A stretch of 53,685 bases of DNA from Hysterium pulicare CBS 123377 (Eukaryota; Ascomycota; Dothideomycetes; Hysteriales; Hysteriaceae): NCBI GenBank assembly GCA_000467715.1, contig AJFK01000086.1:1-53685 (forward strand), given 5' to 3'. Position numbers and translations under genes: made by a program. The notes under the pieces were generated by a model. That model did no database searches. It was not told the DNA's origin and was given only the letters and a program-made list of their open reading frames with translations. This document shows positions 1-9,972 of the stretch, piece by piece (within the stretch, counting starts at the first letter, position 1; each line of letters begins with the position of its first letter).

Positions 1-2
1 CG

Positions 3-689
3 AGGCTAGCTGCTAATTCTCGAAGATGGCTTTTCGTCCCCAGAGGTTGCGCAATTTTTTATGTTCCACTTCGTAATCAGCCATTGTTGCGCTCTACTCT
101 TCCAACCTCTCACGGGTTCACTCCATTGCCTAAGCCAGGACAGAAAATCCATAATCCTTTCCCATCGAGCAGTAAATCCCCATACATCTTAAACTTCGAG
201 TTCGTTGGCACGATTGACAATGCACCATACCTCTGCATTCCCGCTGCGATAGAGTACCGCGAGAAGATCGGAGGCGAGAAGGCCATCATATCTTATTGCC
301 ATGATCTGGCTAGAAAAGCAGCAAAACTTGTCGCTGGGAAGCTAGGCACGGTTGTTCTAGAGAACGAGGAGAACACGCTTGGAAACTGCTGTCTTTCGAA
401 CGTAAAGCTTCCTCTATCCTTCTCCAACATAGTTTCGGTTGCTTCCAAGACCGGGTTGGAGAAGGATTCTGTGGGTGGTGGGGTGAGGGATTGGATGTCT
501 AAGACCATGGTCGACGACTACAACACCTTTATGGCGATATTTTTCTATGACGATTGTTGGTGGGTGAGACTCAGCGCGCAAGTGTATTTGGAGTTGAGTG
601 ATTTTGAATGGGCAGCGGGTATCTTGAAGAAGCTCTGCGATCGAGCTTTGGCAGGAGAGTTTGTTGGAGTTGCTAAGAGCAAGCTTTAA
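3..689 (+). CDS. Class V aminotransferase (isopenicillin N epimerase-like), 3' part only
   Basis: The reading frame is open from base 3 to a TAA at 687-689, so the window edge cuts off the N-terminal half. No in-frame ATG is needed. The first visible residues contain WLFVPRGCAIFYVP and then LPTSHGF, which match the region after the PLP-binding lysine in fungal CefD-like or hercynylcysteine-lyase-like class V aminotransferases. The rest (FEFVGTIDNAPYLCIPAAIEY, then WWVRLSAQVYLE) matches the small C-terminal domain. These enzymes use PLP for C-S lyase, epimerase or transaminase chemistry, and the exact substrate cannot be told here. Oddity: the family's N-x-H-K-W at the PLP lysine reads N-S-R-R-W here, so the Schiff-base lysine seems replaced by arginine (see findings). 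Confidence 0.75.
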   Translation, partial: RLAANSRRWLFVPRGCAIFYVPLRNQPLLRSTLPTSHGFTPLPKPGQKIHNPFPSSSKSPYILNFEFVGTIDNAPYLCIPAAIEYREKIGGEKAIISYCHDLARKAAKLVAGKLGTVVLENEENTLGNCCLSNVKLPLSFSNIVSVASKTGLEKDSVGGGVRDWMSKTMVDDYNTFMAIFFYDDCWWVRLSAQVYLELSDFEWAAGILKKLCDRALAGEFVGVAKSKL

Positions 690-1206
690 GATAGTTCCAC
701 TTCATACTGATAGCCAGCCCTTGTACAGGCATGATTTTTGCCGCAGAAATGGTTCCACATTCTGTTGGAGAGTAGAGTGGTAGCCTTGTCTTTGAGTTTG
801 TTGATGAACTCTGACTAATCGGATCATTATTAGTAAAGCTTTAGGATTTATCATCCGGATCGCGGATATCCGCGATCCGGTGACACTACCACCGCAATTA
901 ACCTAGTCCAATTCAATAGTTACACTCATGCACTGCATATGTGTGCTCCAGCAACTCTTGTCATACAACCGAGTGGAGTCGCTGTGCGGCGGAATTTCTC
1001 CGCTTCAAGTACATTTAGCACACAAGGGTAAGTTCCAGTTGAACGTGCACGCTGATGGGCGTCTACTGAGAAGGTATAAAGACTGCTCTAGTTCTCCTCA
1101 ACTTCACTTGCTTCAATCAATCAGTCTCAGTCTCAAAGCTTTATTCTACCTCAAGACATCAGAACTGCTACTACTCTCTCCTGTCATTCTTCCTCAGCCT
1201 GTCATC
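690..1206. other. Intergenic: aminotransferase 3' end and GST promoter
   Basis: No gene seen. It holds a 26-bp perfect palindrome (855-880, listed separately) and a TATAAA at 1075-1080, about 130 bp before the GST start codon. A pyrimidine-rich stretch before ATG 1207 is typical of a fungal 5' leader. Confidence 0.6.
855..880. repeat. 26-bp perfect palindrome
   Basis: The left arm is CCGGATCGCGGAT and the right arm is its exact reverse complement, with no spacer. The symmetry stops at 854/881. It lies between two genes and is GC-rich inside AT-rich flanks. It could be a dimeric regulator site, a cruciform or a terminator hairpin; the sequence alone does not decide. Confidence 0.9.
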
Positions 1207-1966
1207 ATGTCCAAGCCAATTATCCTCTACAGCCATGCTAGCGGCCCCAACCCGTGGAAAGTTGTTATAATCCTTGAAGAACTCAATATTCCTTACGAGA
1301 CCAAGTACTTGGAGTTCCCGGACTTGAAGAAGGAGCCCTATGAGAGTGTCAACCCCAACGGTCGTGTCCCAGCTATTGAGGACCCAAACACTGGACTGAC
1401 CGTCTTTGAGGTGAGACAGTCTCCACATCGTGCTGCACGATGCCAACCCGCAGACCCACAGACCCACTACCCCGCTCTCTTACCCAACAAGCAGTATCGC
1501 TGACCACCAACAGTCTGGCGCCGTAATCGAATACCTCATCGACACCTACGACAAATCTCACATCCTCTCCTACACAACTCCCAAAGAAAAGTACTTAACC
1601 CTCTCCTGGCTGTACTTCCAAGTCTCCGGCCAAGGGCCCTACTTTGGGCAAGCAGCCTGGTTCCAATTCTTTCATTCAGAAAAGGGCATTACGTCAGCGA
1701 TCGAGCGGTACCAGAATGAGGTCAAGCGCGTCTGCGGCGTCATTGATCGTCATCTCAAGAAGACCGGACAGCAATATCTGGTCGGAGATAAGTGTACCTA
1801 CGCAGATTTGGCCTTTATCATGTGGCAGAACAATGTAGGGATGTTGAGCGGAGGGTGGGATGTTAAGAGTGAGGCGCCGGCCTTTTACGAGTGGAATGAG
1901 AGGTTGGTCAACAGGGAGAAGGTTAAGAAGGCTTTGGAGGAGAAGAAGAAGCTGGGTGGGCATTAG
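1207..1966 (+). CDS. Glutathione S-transferase (Ure2p/GstA-like)
   Basis: Two exons, 1207-1410 and 1514-1966, joined in phase 0 across a 103-nt intron (GTGAGA...CAACAG), give 218 aa, the normal cytosolic GST length. The join restores FESGAVIEYLIDTYDK, the family's glutathione-binding E-S motif and following helix. The N-terminal thioredoxin-fold part is MSKPIILYSHASGPNPWKV with NPNGRVPAIED (the conserved cis-Pro loop). The helical C-terminal domain contains YLVGDKCTYADLAFIMWQ, the typical N-capping region. It conjugates glutathione to electrophiles or acts as a peroxidase in the cytosol. The ATG sits about 130 bp after a TATA box. Substrate unknown. Confidence 0.9.
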
Positions 1967-2637
1967 AGGGATTCTGTGTTGTGACACTCGGAAGGAGCAC
2001 ACGCGCCCAGGTGAATGAAGGAAGAAATTCACGAATGAATTGTCCGAGGGAATTGTCGGTTTCTAGGAAAAGCAATATGATCCAAATAAAATACTGTTCA
2101 AGTGCTCTGCATGAGGTTGTTGATAGATGGAGGTGGTACGAAAGGTGGGAAGACCACACCGCTGCATTGAAAATATAGAGATGCTCTATACCCGTGATAG
2201 GGCTTTGACGTCGGTCTGCAGAGTCGGATTGAGCTTTGGGAAAAGGGATAAAGCCCGTTCGCGTCCGTGAGAGCTATCGGAGGGATATTCACGTTCGTTG
2301 GCCTAACTCGGTTTAGTGTCAACATGCGGGGCGTAGTATGCCTGGGTAGGTAGGAACTTGATGAATATTAGGTTTGATTCAGATTATCAGCTCTAGGCAA
2401 GAGGTTCTATCGGTGGGTACTATTTAGCCTTAAATATACTATTCAAACTTATACATATCTAATAACTCGGCAACTTCTACTAAGAGCATTCGAACTTCTA
2501 AGACTAGAAAATGCAGATGGTCTAATTATACAGTCCGATATACTACCTAGTAGATCAATGACAGATATGTACTAAAGCACAATAGCGTAGGAAACTTATC
2601 GGACTGATGTGTCTTCCGACATCTCAAACAAAATCGT
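1967..2637. other. Intergenic, AT-rich, no gene seen
   Basis: Convergent 3' ends of the GST and the sulfotransferase-like gene. From about 2400 to 2640 it is AT-rich and stop-dense in all frames. A 10-bp inverted repeat (2531-2540 against 2597-2606) bounds a short segment. It could be a decayed element; nothing identifies a family. Confidence 0.5.
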
Positions 2638-3619
2638 TTAATTAATGTCCCTTTCAAGAAGCTTGCCCGGGTTTTGAACATACAGATCGAAGAACTCGTA
2701 CAACTGGGCAAGGAACGCCTGTCCACCTGTCGTTTGGGACCAGATAAATGCCGAAAGTATTCCCTAAACGTTATGTATTAGTGTCTTTCTTTTCTTACAG
2801 CGTCTCAGCTACGTTAAAACTACTGGAACTCACCAGGATAAGAAAAACCGGCACGCTGAATTTCCAAATTAGGTACTCGATAGCCCTCTTCCTGAACATC
2901 TGCAACCGTATCTGCGCACTCGCACTATCATGCAAATGTGGAAACTTGGTCTTCGGCACTTCTTTCCCAAGGAACTCACACAATGGTTCCCATCCAAACG
3001 GCGGTTCCATCTCAAGGAGGTTCCCTTCCGGAACACTTCTCCTAACCAATGCAGAATGCTCCTCAAAGGCCTTCTTAGCTTCAAGTCCGCCATAATGACT
3101 CTCGTTATGAGCTTCAATGATCAGATGGGCCAAACGCAGCCAACCTGCTAGAGGCGACGAGCTTACAGCGCGGAGAAGACAGAGCGAGGGCCAGGTCAAC
3201 AAGCACCAGAAGGACTTCTCCATGCTTTTTTCCCAACTCTCGTAGGTGCGGTTGGTTAGGATGCATTTGGCGTCTGGGTAAGCAGTGACCAATTGCTCAA
3301 CGAATAGGGCAGCGGGGACATCCGTCACCGCGTCGTATGCGCCCAGCAATTTATCGAATTCTTCCTTGCCGTACGGTCTCCTTTTTCGGTTTCCTTTGGA
3401 TCCACTGGGGGGCAGCAATGTGGAGCGGATCGCCTCGTCCCAAAGAGGTATTTGCCATCCATTCTGTAAGACGTCTCTCATGTGGTGGGGCGTGTATCCT
3501 AACCGTTGAAGGGCCACTTGCATGGATGTACTTCCTGTGCGGCACATACCCAGCACCAGGACCAGCATGGGCTTCTCTCGTGTCCGGGATTCTTGGTCGA
3601 TGAGCCTGGTCGACGCCAT
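2638..3619 (-). CDS. Sulfotransferase-like P-loop protein with C-terminal membrane anchor
   Basis: Exon 1 spans 3619-2834 and exon 2 spans 2763-2638, separated by a 70-nt intron (GTGAGT...TTTAG), phase 0, giving 303 aa. The N-terminal P-loop-like motif LGMCRTGSTSMQVAL, then DAVTDVPAALFVEQL and PDAKCILTNRTYESWEKS, are the signature of the fungal Sulfotransfer_4 family, often mislabelled NAD-dependent epimerase. Splicing replaces a read-through tail with GILSAFIWSQ, completing a hydrophobic segment at about residues 250-272 followed by a short amphipathic end, as in tail-anchored members. The family is presumed to transfer sulfate or a related group from PAPS, but most fungal members are uncharacterised. 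If the intron is not used, the protein ends at base 2795 with 274 aa. Confidence 0.8.
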
Positions 3620-4178
3620 CGTGAGAGGACGGGATGACCTTAAACCGGGGTGGCATGCAGCGAATGCCAGTAACGTGATAACTCAGATACGGGGATGGGG
3701 ATGTAACTGTGAAAGTGGAATCTTTGGAAATGTGGTTGTGAAGTAATGAGATTGATTGGGGTATCTCCTCCCCATTAGGCTGAAGACCCCGCAGCCGGTC
3801 TGAGACAATAAGCGCGAACGGTAAAACCTCCACACACGTTGAATCCCTTGTGTGCCGTTCCATTATTCTAGCGATTGATGTTAAGGTGATGTTCCCGTTA
3901 CATAGGTGCGCAATGGACCCTTGGCGAGCCATGAGCCACATATCCATCACAGTGGAGCCGAACGTGCATGGATAGATTTGGTGACGAAACCTTAGGCGCT
4001 ACTGCATGTCGACATATGTGAAGGATGGAGCTTTTGATAAATCGTATAGCTGACGGTGGAGGGGTTCCGGATGCTCGGTACGTATAGTCGTAGGCAGGGA
4101 TACATTGAGAGGGGAAGAGCTCATTCTTCGTAAGGCGCAAGCCGTGATTTCTTCGAACCTCCCCATTGTCTACTGATA
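3620..4178. other. Intergenic, no gene seen
   Basis: This is the upstream region of the minus-strand sulfotransferase gene and the downstream region of the minus-strand SET gene. Open frames here have no family features or plausible start contexts. Confidence 0.5.
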
Positions 4179-5240
4179 TCAGGGTTTCATGTAATCCTTC
4201 GTTATTGGGAAGAATCTGCTTGCCATTTCCCTCATCTCCACGGCTTCAAGCATCTCTTCGTCCGCCATTTCATAATACTCCAAGCTCTTCAACGCCCAAT
4301 GCGCAGCCAGTTCCCATTCCTCGATTTTACCATGTGACAAAGCTGCCAAGCGATAAGAAGAGGCATAGTAGTCGACCAGACCTTCATCCTTGACTAGTTC
4401 TATGAGCTTCAAACTTTCGTTGACTAGTCGTTGCGCCCTCCTTTTGGCAGCCACTCCGGAGCCCTGCTCGGTGCCCAAATCGTTTTCGAGCGACTCCTTG
4501 ATTTGTTTGATCTCAGATCGCCTCCAATCACTGATTTTCAATTCATTGGCGTGGGCTGCACAAGATTCACAAAAGCACTGAAACCCGTATTGGTTTAACC
4601 TCATGGCCCTCTCTGCTTTTGTTCTCAGTAGGGGAATGTATGATACAGTGATCTCCTCGCCCTCTTTGATTTGGCCAACGGCGTAAACAATCCGTTTTCG
4701 TACCCGTGGATTCCAGAAGTATGCGGCGTTCGGCCGGCAGGAGTGGTTGATTCGGGACACTTTCGGGAACAATCCGAAGGACTCACCTGTATGGTAAGCA
4801 TTGCTTCGGAAAATAGGCATTAAATGATCGTCGTCTGTTTCTAAAGGTTCGCCCGGAAATACGTGAGCGTGGAGCGACAGGAAGGCGGATCGGTCCTCGG
4901 CAGAAAGCGAGGCGAAGGCATGGCGTAAGCTGATTGTTATCTGATCAAGAGGATAGCCAACTCCATCAATTATCTGCGGCGGTATTATGGTTACAAGAGG
5001 AGTCTCGTGCATTATGGGCGTTCCAGGAGCGAGGTCTCGAATAGCGAAGACTCCAAGGCCTTTGTGAGGGCTGGCTTTGACGGTGTACACCCTCGGCGGG
5101 CCAGCACAAGTGGAGTTCTGAGTTCTCCATGATGGTTGGGAGAAAAACTGTGATGAGATTGGAAGGTCACATGCTATTGTGGTAGCTACTGCAGTTGATA
5201 GAGAGGCGGCCAGAAGGATGGTGAGAAATGTGGACAACAT
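4179..5240 (-). CDS. SET-domain protein with N-terminal signal peptide
   Basis: I chose the ATG at 5240 (353 aa) because it begins a clear signal peptide, MLSTFLTILLAASLSTAVA; the frame is open 19 codons further upstream. The SET core starts at KGLGVFAIRDLAPGTPIM, carries the S-adenosylmethionine/substrate motif RINHSCRPNAAYFWNP and ends with EGEEITVSYIPL and a post-SET cysteine cluster, FQCFCESC. The C-terminus is helical, TPR-like (LAALSHGKIEEWELAAHWALKSLEYYEMA). SET proteins methylate lysines on histones or other proteins. This split-SET type with a secretory leader recurs in filamentous fungi, usually without known substrate. No intron is needed. Confidence 0.85.
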   Translation of the reverse strand: MLSTFLTILLAASLSTAVATTIACDLPISSQFFSQPSWRTQNSTCAGPPRVYTVKASPHKGLGVFAIRDLAPGTPIMHETPLVTIIPPQIIDGVGYPLDQITISLRHAFASLSAEDRSAFLSLHAHVFPGEPLETDDDHLMPIFRSNAYHTGESFGLFPKVSRINHSCRPNAAYFWNPRVRKRIVYAVGQIKEGEEITVSYIPLLRTKAERAMRLNQYGFQCFCESCAAHANELKISDWRRSEIKQIKESLENDLGTEQGSGVAAKRRAQRLVNESLKLIELVKDEGLVDYYASSYRLAALSHGKIEEWELAAHWALKSLEYYEMADEEMLEAVEMREMASRFFPITKDYMKP

Positions 5241-5828
5241 CGTGATGAAATGAAGATTATAGACTGAAAGAATGAACGATTCGAAAAGACTGGACATGTC
5301 GGCCTTAAGAACATGGTAAATTTAAGCGCGGATGGTAAGGCTGATTGAAACGTCGGGGAACGGTTTCAAGGAGACACCCTGAGTGGCACCTGTGCAGCGA
5401 GCATGGCGAGCAGGAGGACACTGCCAGATTTATAGGTGGATGATACATTGCGTTCGCCAATATGAGGATGAATCAAGATGAAGCTGTGTTCAACCGTGGC
5501 AGAATAATGGATATAGCCGTTTGATGGTGTCGTGGATGTTCATCTAAAACCTTGGAAGCTGCCCGGCGCCCTGTGCCGATGATGCCCGTTGACATGGCAT
5601 GGCCTGTGCGCAACTGCCGCCCACACTGCTGCTTGCCGAACTCCACCTTTCTCGCGGGGGCATGGCCGATGATGCGGCTTTGACATATTCACGACAGATC
5701 ATTATGTCGTGCCAACACCTCAATCCCATGCTACGGTCTCTCTCGTTTCGTCCTCCTTGATTCACCACTGCGTCCTTTATATGCCTATGTTTCTTTAGTA
5801 CCAGACACTAGACAACCGAGAAGACATC
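5241..5828. other. Divergent promoter between SET gene and TPP enzyme
   Basis: The SET gene reads left and the TPP enzyme reads right, so this 588-bp stretch is a shared upstream region. I see no gene in it. Confidence 0.5.
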
Positions 5829-7997
5829 ATGTAAGATGATCGCTCAAGCTTCAAGCCTCCTTCCTGACTGCAAGCAGGGTATATACAGCATCTTTTGCCT
5901 TTTTCGAGGCCATTTGGGAGGCGGGAGTCACACACTGCTTCGTCAATCTGGGCTCTGATCATCCAAGCATCATTGAAGCCATCGTGAAAGGCCAGAATGA
6001 GAAGAAAGGGCAATTCCCTAGAATCATCACTTGTCCAAACGAGGTATGCCGGCCATTTTCTCTATGAATACAATGTACGTTGGCTGAGAGGTGCATGGAA
6101 GCTAACTGTGGACTCTTCAAGATGGTTGCCTTGTCCATGGCCGATGGCTATGCGCGCCTGACAAACAAGCCTCAATGTGTCATCGTTCACGTCGACGTCG
6201 GAACCCAAGGTCTTGGGGCTGCCGTTCATAACGCTTCGACAGGCCGCGCCCCCGTCCTCATCTTTGCCGGGTTATCTCCATTCACAATGGAAGGCGAGAT
6301 GCGTGGAAGCAGGACAGAATACATACACTGGATACAGGATGTGCCCGACCAGAAGCAGATCGTTGCTCAATATTGTCGATATACTGGGGAGATCAAGACA
6401 GGCAAGAACGTCAAAGTGAGCGATCGTTCGGCAATCTCTTGAGACTAAGGTGCTGACACCAGTACCACAGCAAATGGTGAACCGTGCCCTCTCGTTTGCC
6501 ATGAGCGACCCGAAAGGTCCAGTGTACTTGTGTGGCGCTCGGGAACCCATGGAAGAAGACTTGGAACCATATCAGCTAGACCAAATATACTGGCACCCTG
6601 TTGAGCCAGCCGCATTGGCCCCAGCTTCCGTAAAACTCATTGCGGAAGCACTAGTCAATGCCCAAGAGCCGCTGCTAGTCACCGGGTACAGCGGCCGTAA
6701 TCACGCGGCCGTGGAAGAACTCGTTCAATTGGCCAATTTGGTGAAAGGACTACGAGTGTTGGACACAGGAGGAAGTGACATGTGCTTTCCAGGTGAGCTC
6801 AACCACCGTCACGCCCAATAGTCTAAAATCCATGCGATTGAACGCCGATAGGGCCAGGATTATGCTAAAATGGTACGCAGCAAACCATCCGGCCTGGCTA
6901 GGACTACGCTATGGCGTTGAGCCCTCGATTAAAACGGCTGATGTCATTGTCGTTCTTGACTGCGATGTTCCATGGATACCTACCCAATGTCATCCTAAAG
7001 AAGGCGCAAAGATCTTCCACATCGATGCTGATCCGTTAAAACAGCAGATGCCTGTTTTCTACCTTAAAGCTCTTCATCGATGCCGGGCGGACAGCTACAC
7101 TGCAATTAACCAAATCAATTCTTACCTAAATTCCTCTGATCTCAAAGAAAAACTAAATAGTGCTTTATTTACCGATCGATGGGGAAAGTTGCAAGACTCG
7201 CACGGGAGAAAGCTTGAGATAATAAGTAGCGAGGCAAAGATTGACGAACAAGGCCATTTCGCAACCCCATACTTAGCTAATCAGCTGAAAAAAGCGTGTC
7301 CTAACGATACGATCTGGGTTATCGAAGCTGTGACTCAGACAGCGTTCGTCGCCGACCAACTACAAGCCACATTGCCTGGTTCCTGGATCAATTGTGGAGG
7401 TGGTGGGCTAGGCTGGAGCGGTGGTGCTGTAAGATGATCGGAGCTGCCTAAGTTCGAAGGTGTCTTGTTCTGACGTAAGTTCGCAGGCTCTTGGCATCAA
7501 ACTGGCGGCCGACACCGAAGGCAAAAAACAATTTGTCTGCCAAATTGTCGGCGACGGAACTTACCTCTTCTCGGTTCCTGGAAGCGTCTACTGGATATCA
7601 GAGCGATACAAAGTCCCAGTCTTGACTATTGTGCTAAACAACAAGGGTACATTTCTCGTTCAGATTCCTTTGACCGGAAATGGCCTGGCTAACTTGAACA
7701 GGATGGAACGCACCTCGCAAGTCCCTGCTTCTTGTACATCCAGATGGAGAAGGGTCAAAAGTCAGTAATGAAGAGCTCAACATTTCGTTTGCCCCAACCC
7801 CAGATTACTCGGGAATCGCGAAAGCGGCTGCCGGCGGTAAAATTTGGGCAGGGCATGCGAGTACGGCAAAAGAGCTTGAGAAGGTATTGCCTGAAGCAAT
7901 ACAAGCCGTTCAGAGTGGCCAAAGTGCCGTTCTCGACGCACACTTGGAAGGTCCGGAAGGTAAGTACGGCGGCGGTAAGGCTGTTTTGGTGGGATAG
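5829..7997 (+). CDS. Thiamine pyrophosphate-dependent enzyme (acetolactate synthase / benzoylformate decarboxylase type)
   Basis: Seven exons by my reading: 5829-5830, 5878-6043, 6122-6415, 6471-6792, 6881-7428, 7487-7646 and 7702-7997, giving 595 aa, normal for the family. All introns have GT/AG ends and most have a CTAAC or CTGAC branch site. The Pyr domain starts VYTASFAFFEAIWEAGVTHCF and carries the catalytic glutamate in TCPNE (residue 56). The middle domain follows (VLDTGGSDMCFPANHPAWLG). The PP domain has the Mg-TPP signature GDGTYLFS...LNNKG, then WNAPRK restored by splicing. The enzyme makes or breaks C-C bonds next to a carbonyl; substrate unknown, probably cytosolic. Oddity: the start codon is split AT|G by the first intron (see findings). 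Confidence 0.85.
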
Positions 7998-8931
7998 ATG
8001 ATAGGTTGCGGTATCACAGCCTTTCAAAATCTCCACTACGCATATTGCAATAAAGCAAAGAGCTTGTTTTTCACCGCATCCGAGTATCATATACATTTAT
8101 CTCCATCGCGGCCCTATGCGCTAGCCTCGACGTTTTCAAAGCGATACACAACCTTTCATCGCAGCATTGATGCAGTCCCTGGCGTTTGCGCGTGGAGTTT
8201 GGTCCAATAGGTACTCGCAAGCGTCCTTGAATACCCAACTGCGACATTGAGGTATGATTGCGATTGGGAATCTACAGTTGATTGATTCCTTTGACGGCGC
8301 AGCCGCAGCGTTAACATTTCAAATGCTTGGGAAGACAGTCCAAGTGAGGAAACGATGTTTGCGGCACTCACAGACGCGTTCATTGGTTGCTCCGGTAAAG
8401 GGCCGTTTCTTGCAGTACCAACGTCGTGGACCCTTTGAAAATCTTGGAAAGTCGTCGGCAGTCTTTTCCAGCCAAGTAAACTCACTCGCTCGCAGAATTT
8501 GGTAGAAGAAATGCATCTCGCCTCGAATGCGGAATCCAAGGACAGGTGGGACATTTCAGGCTGGGAAATCCTATATCACGCAACACCTGATTATGATGGT
8601 TAAGGTTTGGTAAGGAATGAGCTCCAGCCTATCAGCAGCACCCAAGGAAATGTCCGTGATATGCTACCGGTGTTACTCGCCTATCCAGGGATTGTGAGAG
8701 GGAATAGGTATTATTATAGGGACCGGCATGTTTCGCCGCAGTGCAATCCAGCCTCATGGGAATCGCTGATATAACACCTAACAATAGAAGAGATCTAGCA
8801 TAAAAGAGCACAAAGAGTGTTCAATTACAAGTGGAATCAACCCTCAGAGCTTTATCATATCCATCATATGCCAAGCCCACATTTTCGTTGACCCTCGTTT
8901 GTCACCCATTGCCTCCGCAATTATTCTCAAC
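7998..8931. other. Intergenic, no gene seen
   Basis: This is the 3' side of the TPP enzyme and the promoter of the bZIP gene. Open frames on both strands, such as the minus frame around 8156-8554, show no family features. Confidence 0.45.
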
Positions 8932-9972
8932 ATGTCAATATCGGAATTATTCGATTTTCGTGCTGAGTTCAGCATGGATCTCGACATGACTTTGGATGTT
9001 TCCAACCTCTTCGGCACCGTAGGAGACGCCGACGTACAATGGCAATCGACTACCTCAGCCAACAACAGTTTTGATGATTTCATGGCATATTTGCCAGAGC
9101 CTTCACTTTCGAGATGTCGAATAACGCTCGATGCTCTTACAGAAGCCTCAAAGCCAGGAGGTCAATACCTGAAACAGAGTATAAGAAACACAGCCGGGAA
9201 TGACTCGATCATACCCAGTATGCCTGCTCCGACAACGGACTGGAGAACAAGACGAGAGCGGGACAGCAATAGCAGTGTGACAGGAAGCAGTCAATCTTCG
9301 TCGAGTCGTCGTCCCTCATCTCCAACTCCGACCAGGTTCAAACCAAGTCACTCTCCCACCACGGCATTCTGGGACCTGGACATGCAGTCTCCAACGACCT
9401 GCGTAGATCCCGAACAAATTGCTTTCGGATCTCTGCCCAACAGTAGTACCAATAGAAGCCCCGACCTTGACATCCCTCGCAATAGACAACTGGCACCAAA
9501 TAAGCGGAGTTGCGAAGATATGCTGCTCGAAATGTCACCAGAGCCACCTCCGAAAAGAAGTAGAAGGTCTGCGATAGTTGATGCCGAATCAGCACGAGCA
9601 AAGTACCTCGAAAAGAATCGGTTGGCGGCCGTTAGATGCAGGAGCAAGCAGAAGAGGAAAACTGAGGAGCTGATGGAAACGGTCAGAGATGCAGAAAAGA
9701 AGAATAAAGTGTTGAGGGCAGAGATTGCATCTTTGAAAAGCGACATGGTCTCACTGATGGAGGATATAGCAAGGCATAGCCATTGCCCGGATGGTAGACT
9801 GCGGGAGTACGTGCAGCGTGAAGCTGATCGTCTAGCTGGTCGCAGTCCTAGCAGCGATAATGATACGAACGGCGCGAGTAGGTGGAAGAGGAGAGACTCC
9901 GCACTTAGCAGCAATGGTCGCAGATCTCCATCAGGTGACTGGGATATGAGCAAGGAAGAGGATGACATCTAA
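8932..9972 (+). CDS. bZIP transcription factor
   Basis: A single exon of 346 aa from the ATG at 8932, which sits in a good CAAC-ATG context; the frame is open upstream but has no earlier ATG. The basic region begins near residue 224 with EKNRLAAVRCRSKQKRK, which fits the N-x2-A-A-x2-C-R DNA-contact pattern of ATF/CREB-type factors. It is followed by a leucine zipper with leucines at L-x13-L-x6-L-x6-L. The N-terminal two thirds are Ser/Thr/Pro-rich and acidic, a likely activation domain, with a basic KRSRR patch just before the DNA-binding region. It should act as a nuclear dimer on CRE/AP-1-like sites. Its targets are not visible here; a stress or development role would be inference from the family. 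Confidence 0.88.
   Translation: MSISELFDFRAEFSMDLDMTLDVSNLFGTVGDADVQWQSTTSANNSFDDFMAYLPEPSLSRCRITLDALTEASKPGGQYLKQSIRNTAGNDSIIPSMPAPTTDWRTRRERDSNSSVTGSSQSSSSRRPSSPTPTRFKPSHSPTTAFWDLDMQSPTTCVDPEQIAFGSLPNSSTNRSPDLDIPRNRQLAPNKRSCEDMLLEMSPEPPPKRSRRSAIVDAESARAKYLEKNRLAAVRCRSKQKRKTEELMETVRDAEKKNKVLRAEIASLKSDMVSLMEDIARHSHCPDGRLREYVQREADRLAGRSPSSDNDTNGASRWKRRDSALSSNGRRSPSGDWDMSKEEDDI

Noticed and set aside
8156-8554. A 132-aa minus-strand frame after the TPP enzyme
   Set aside because: No family resemblance; overlaps plus-strand frames of similar quality.
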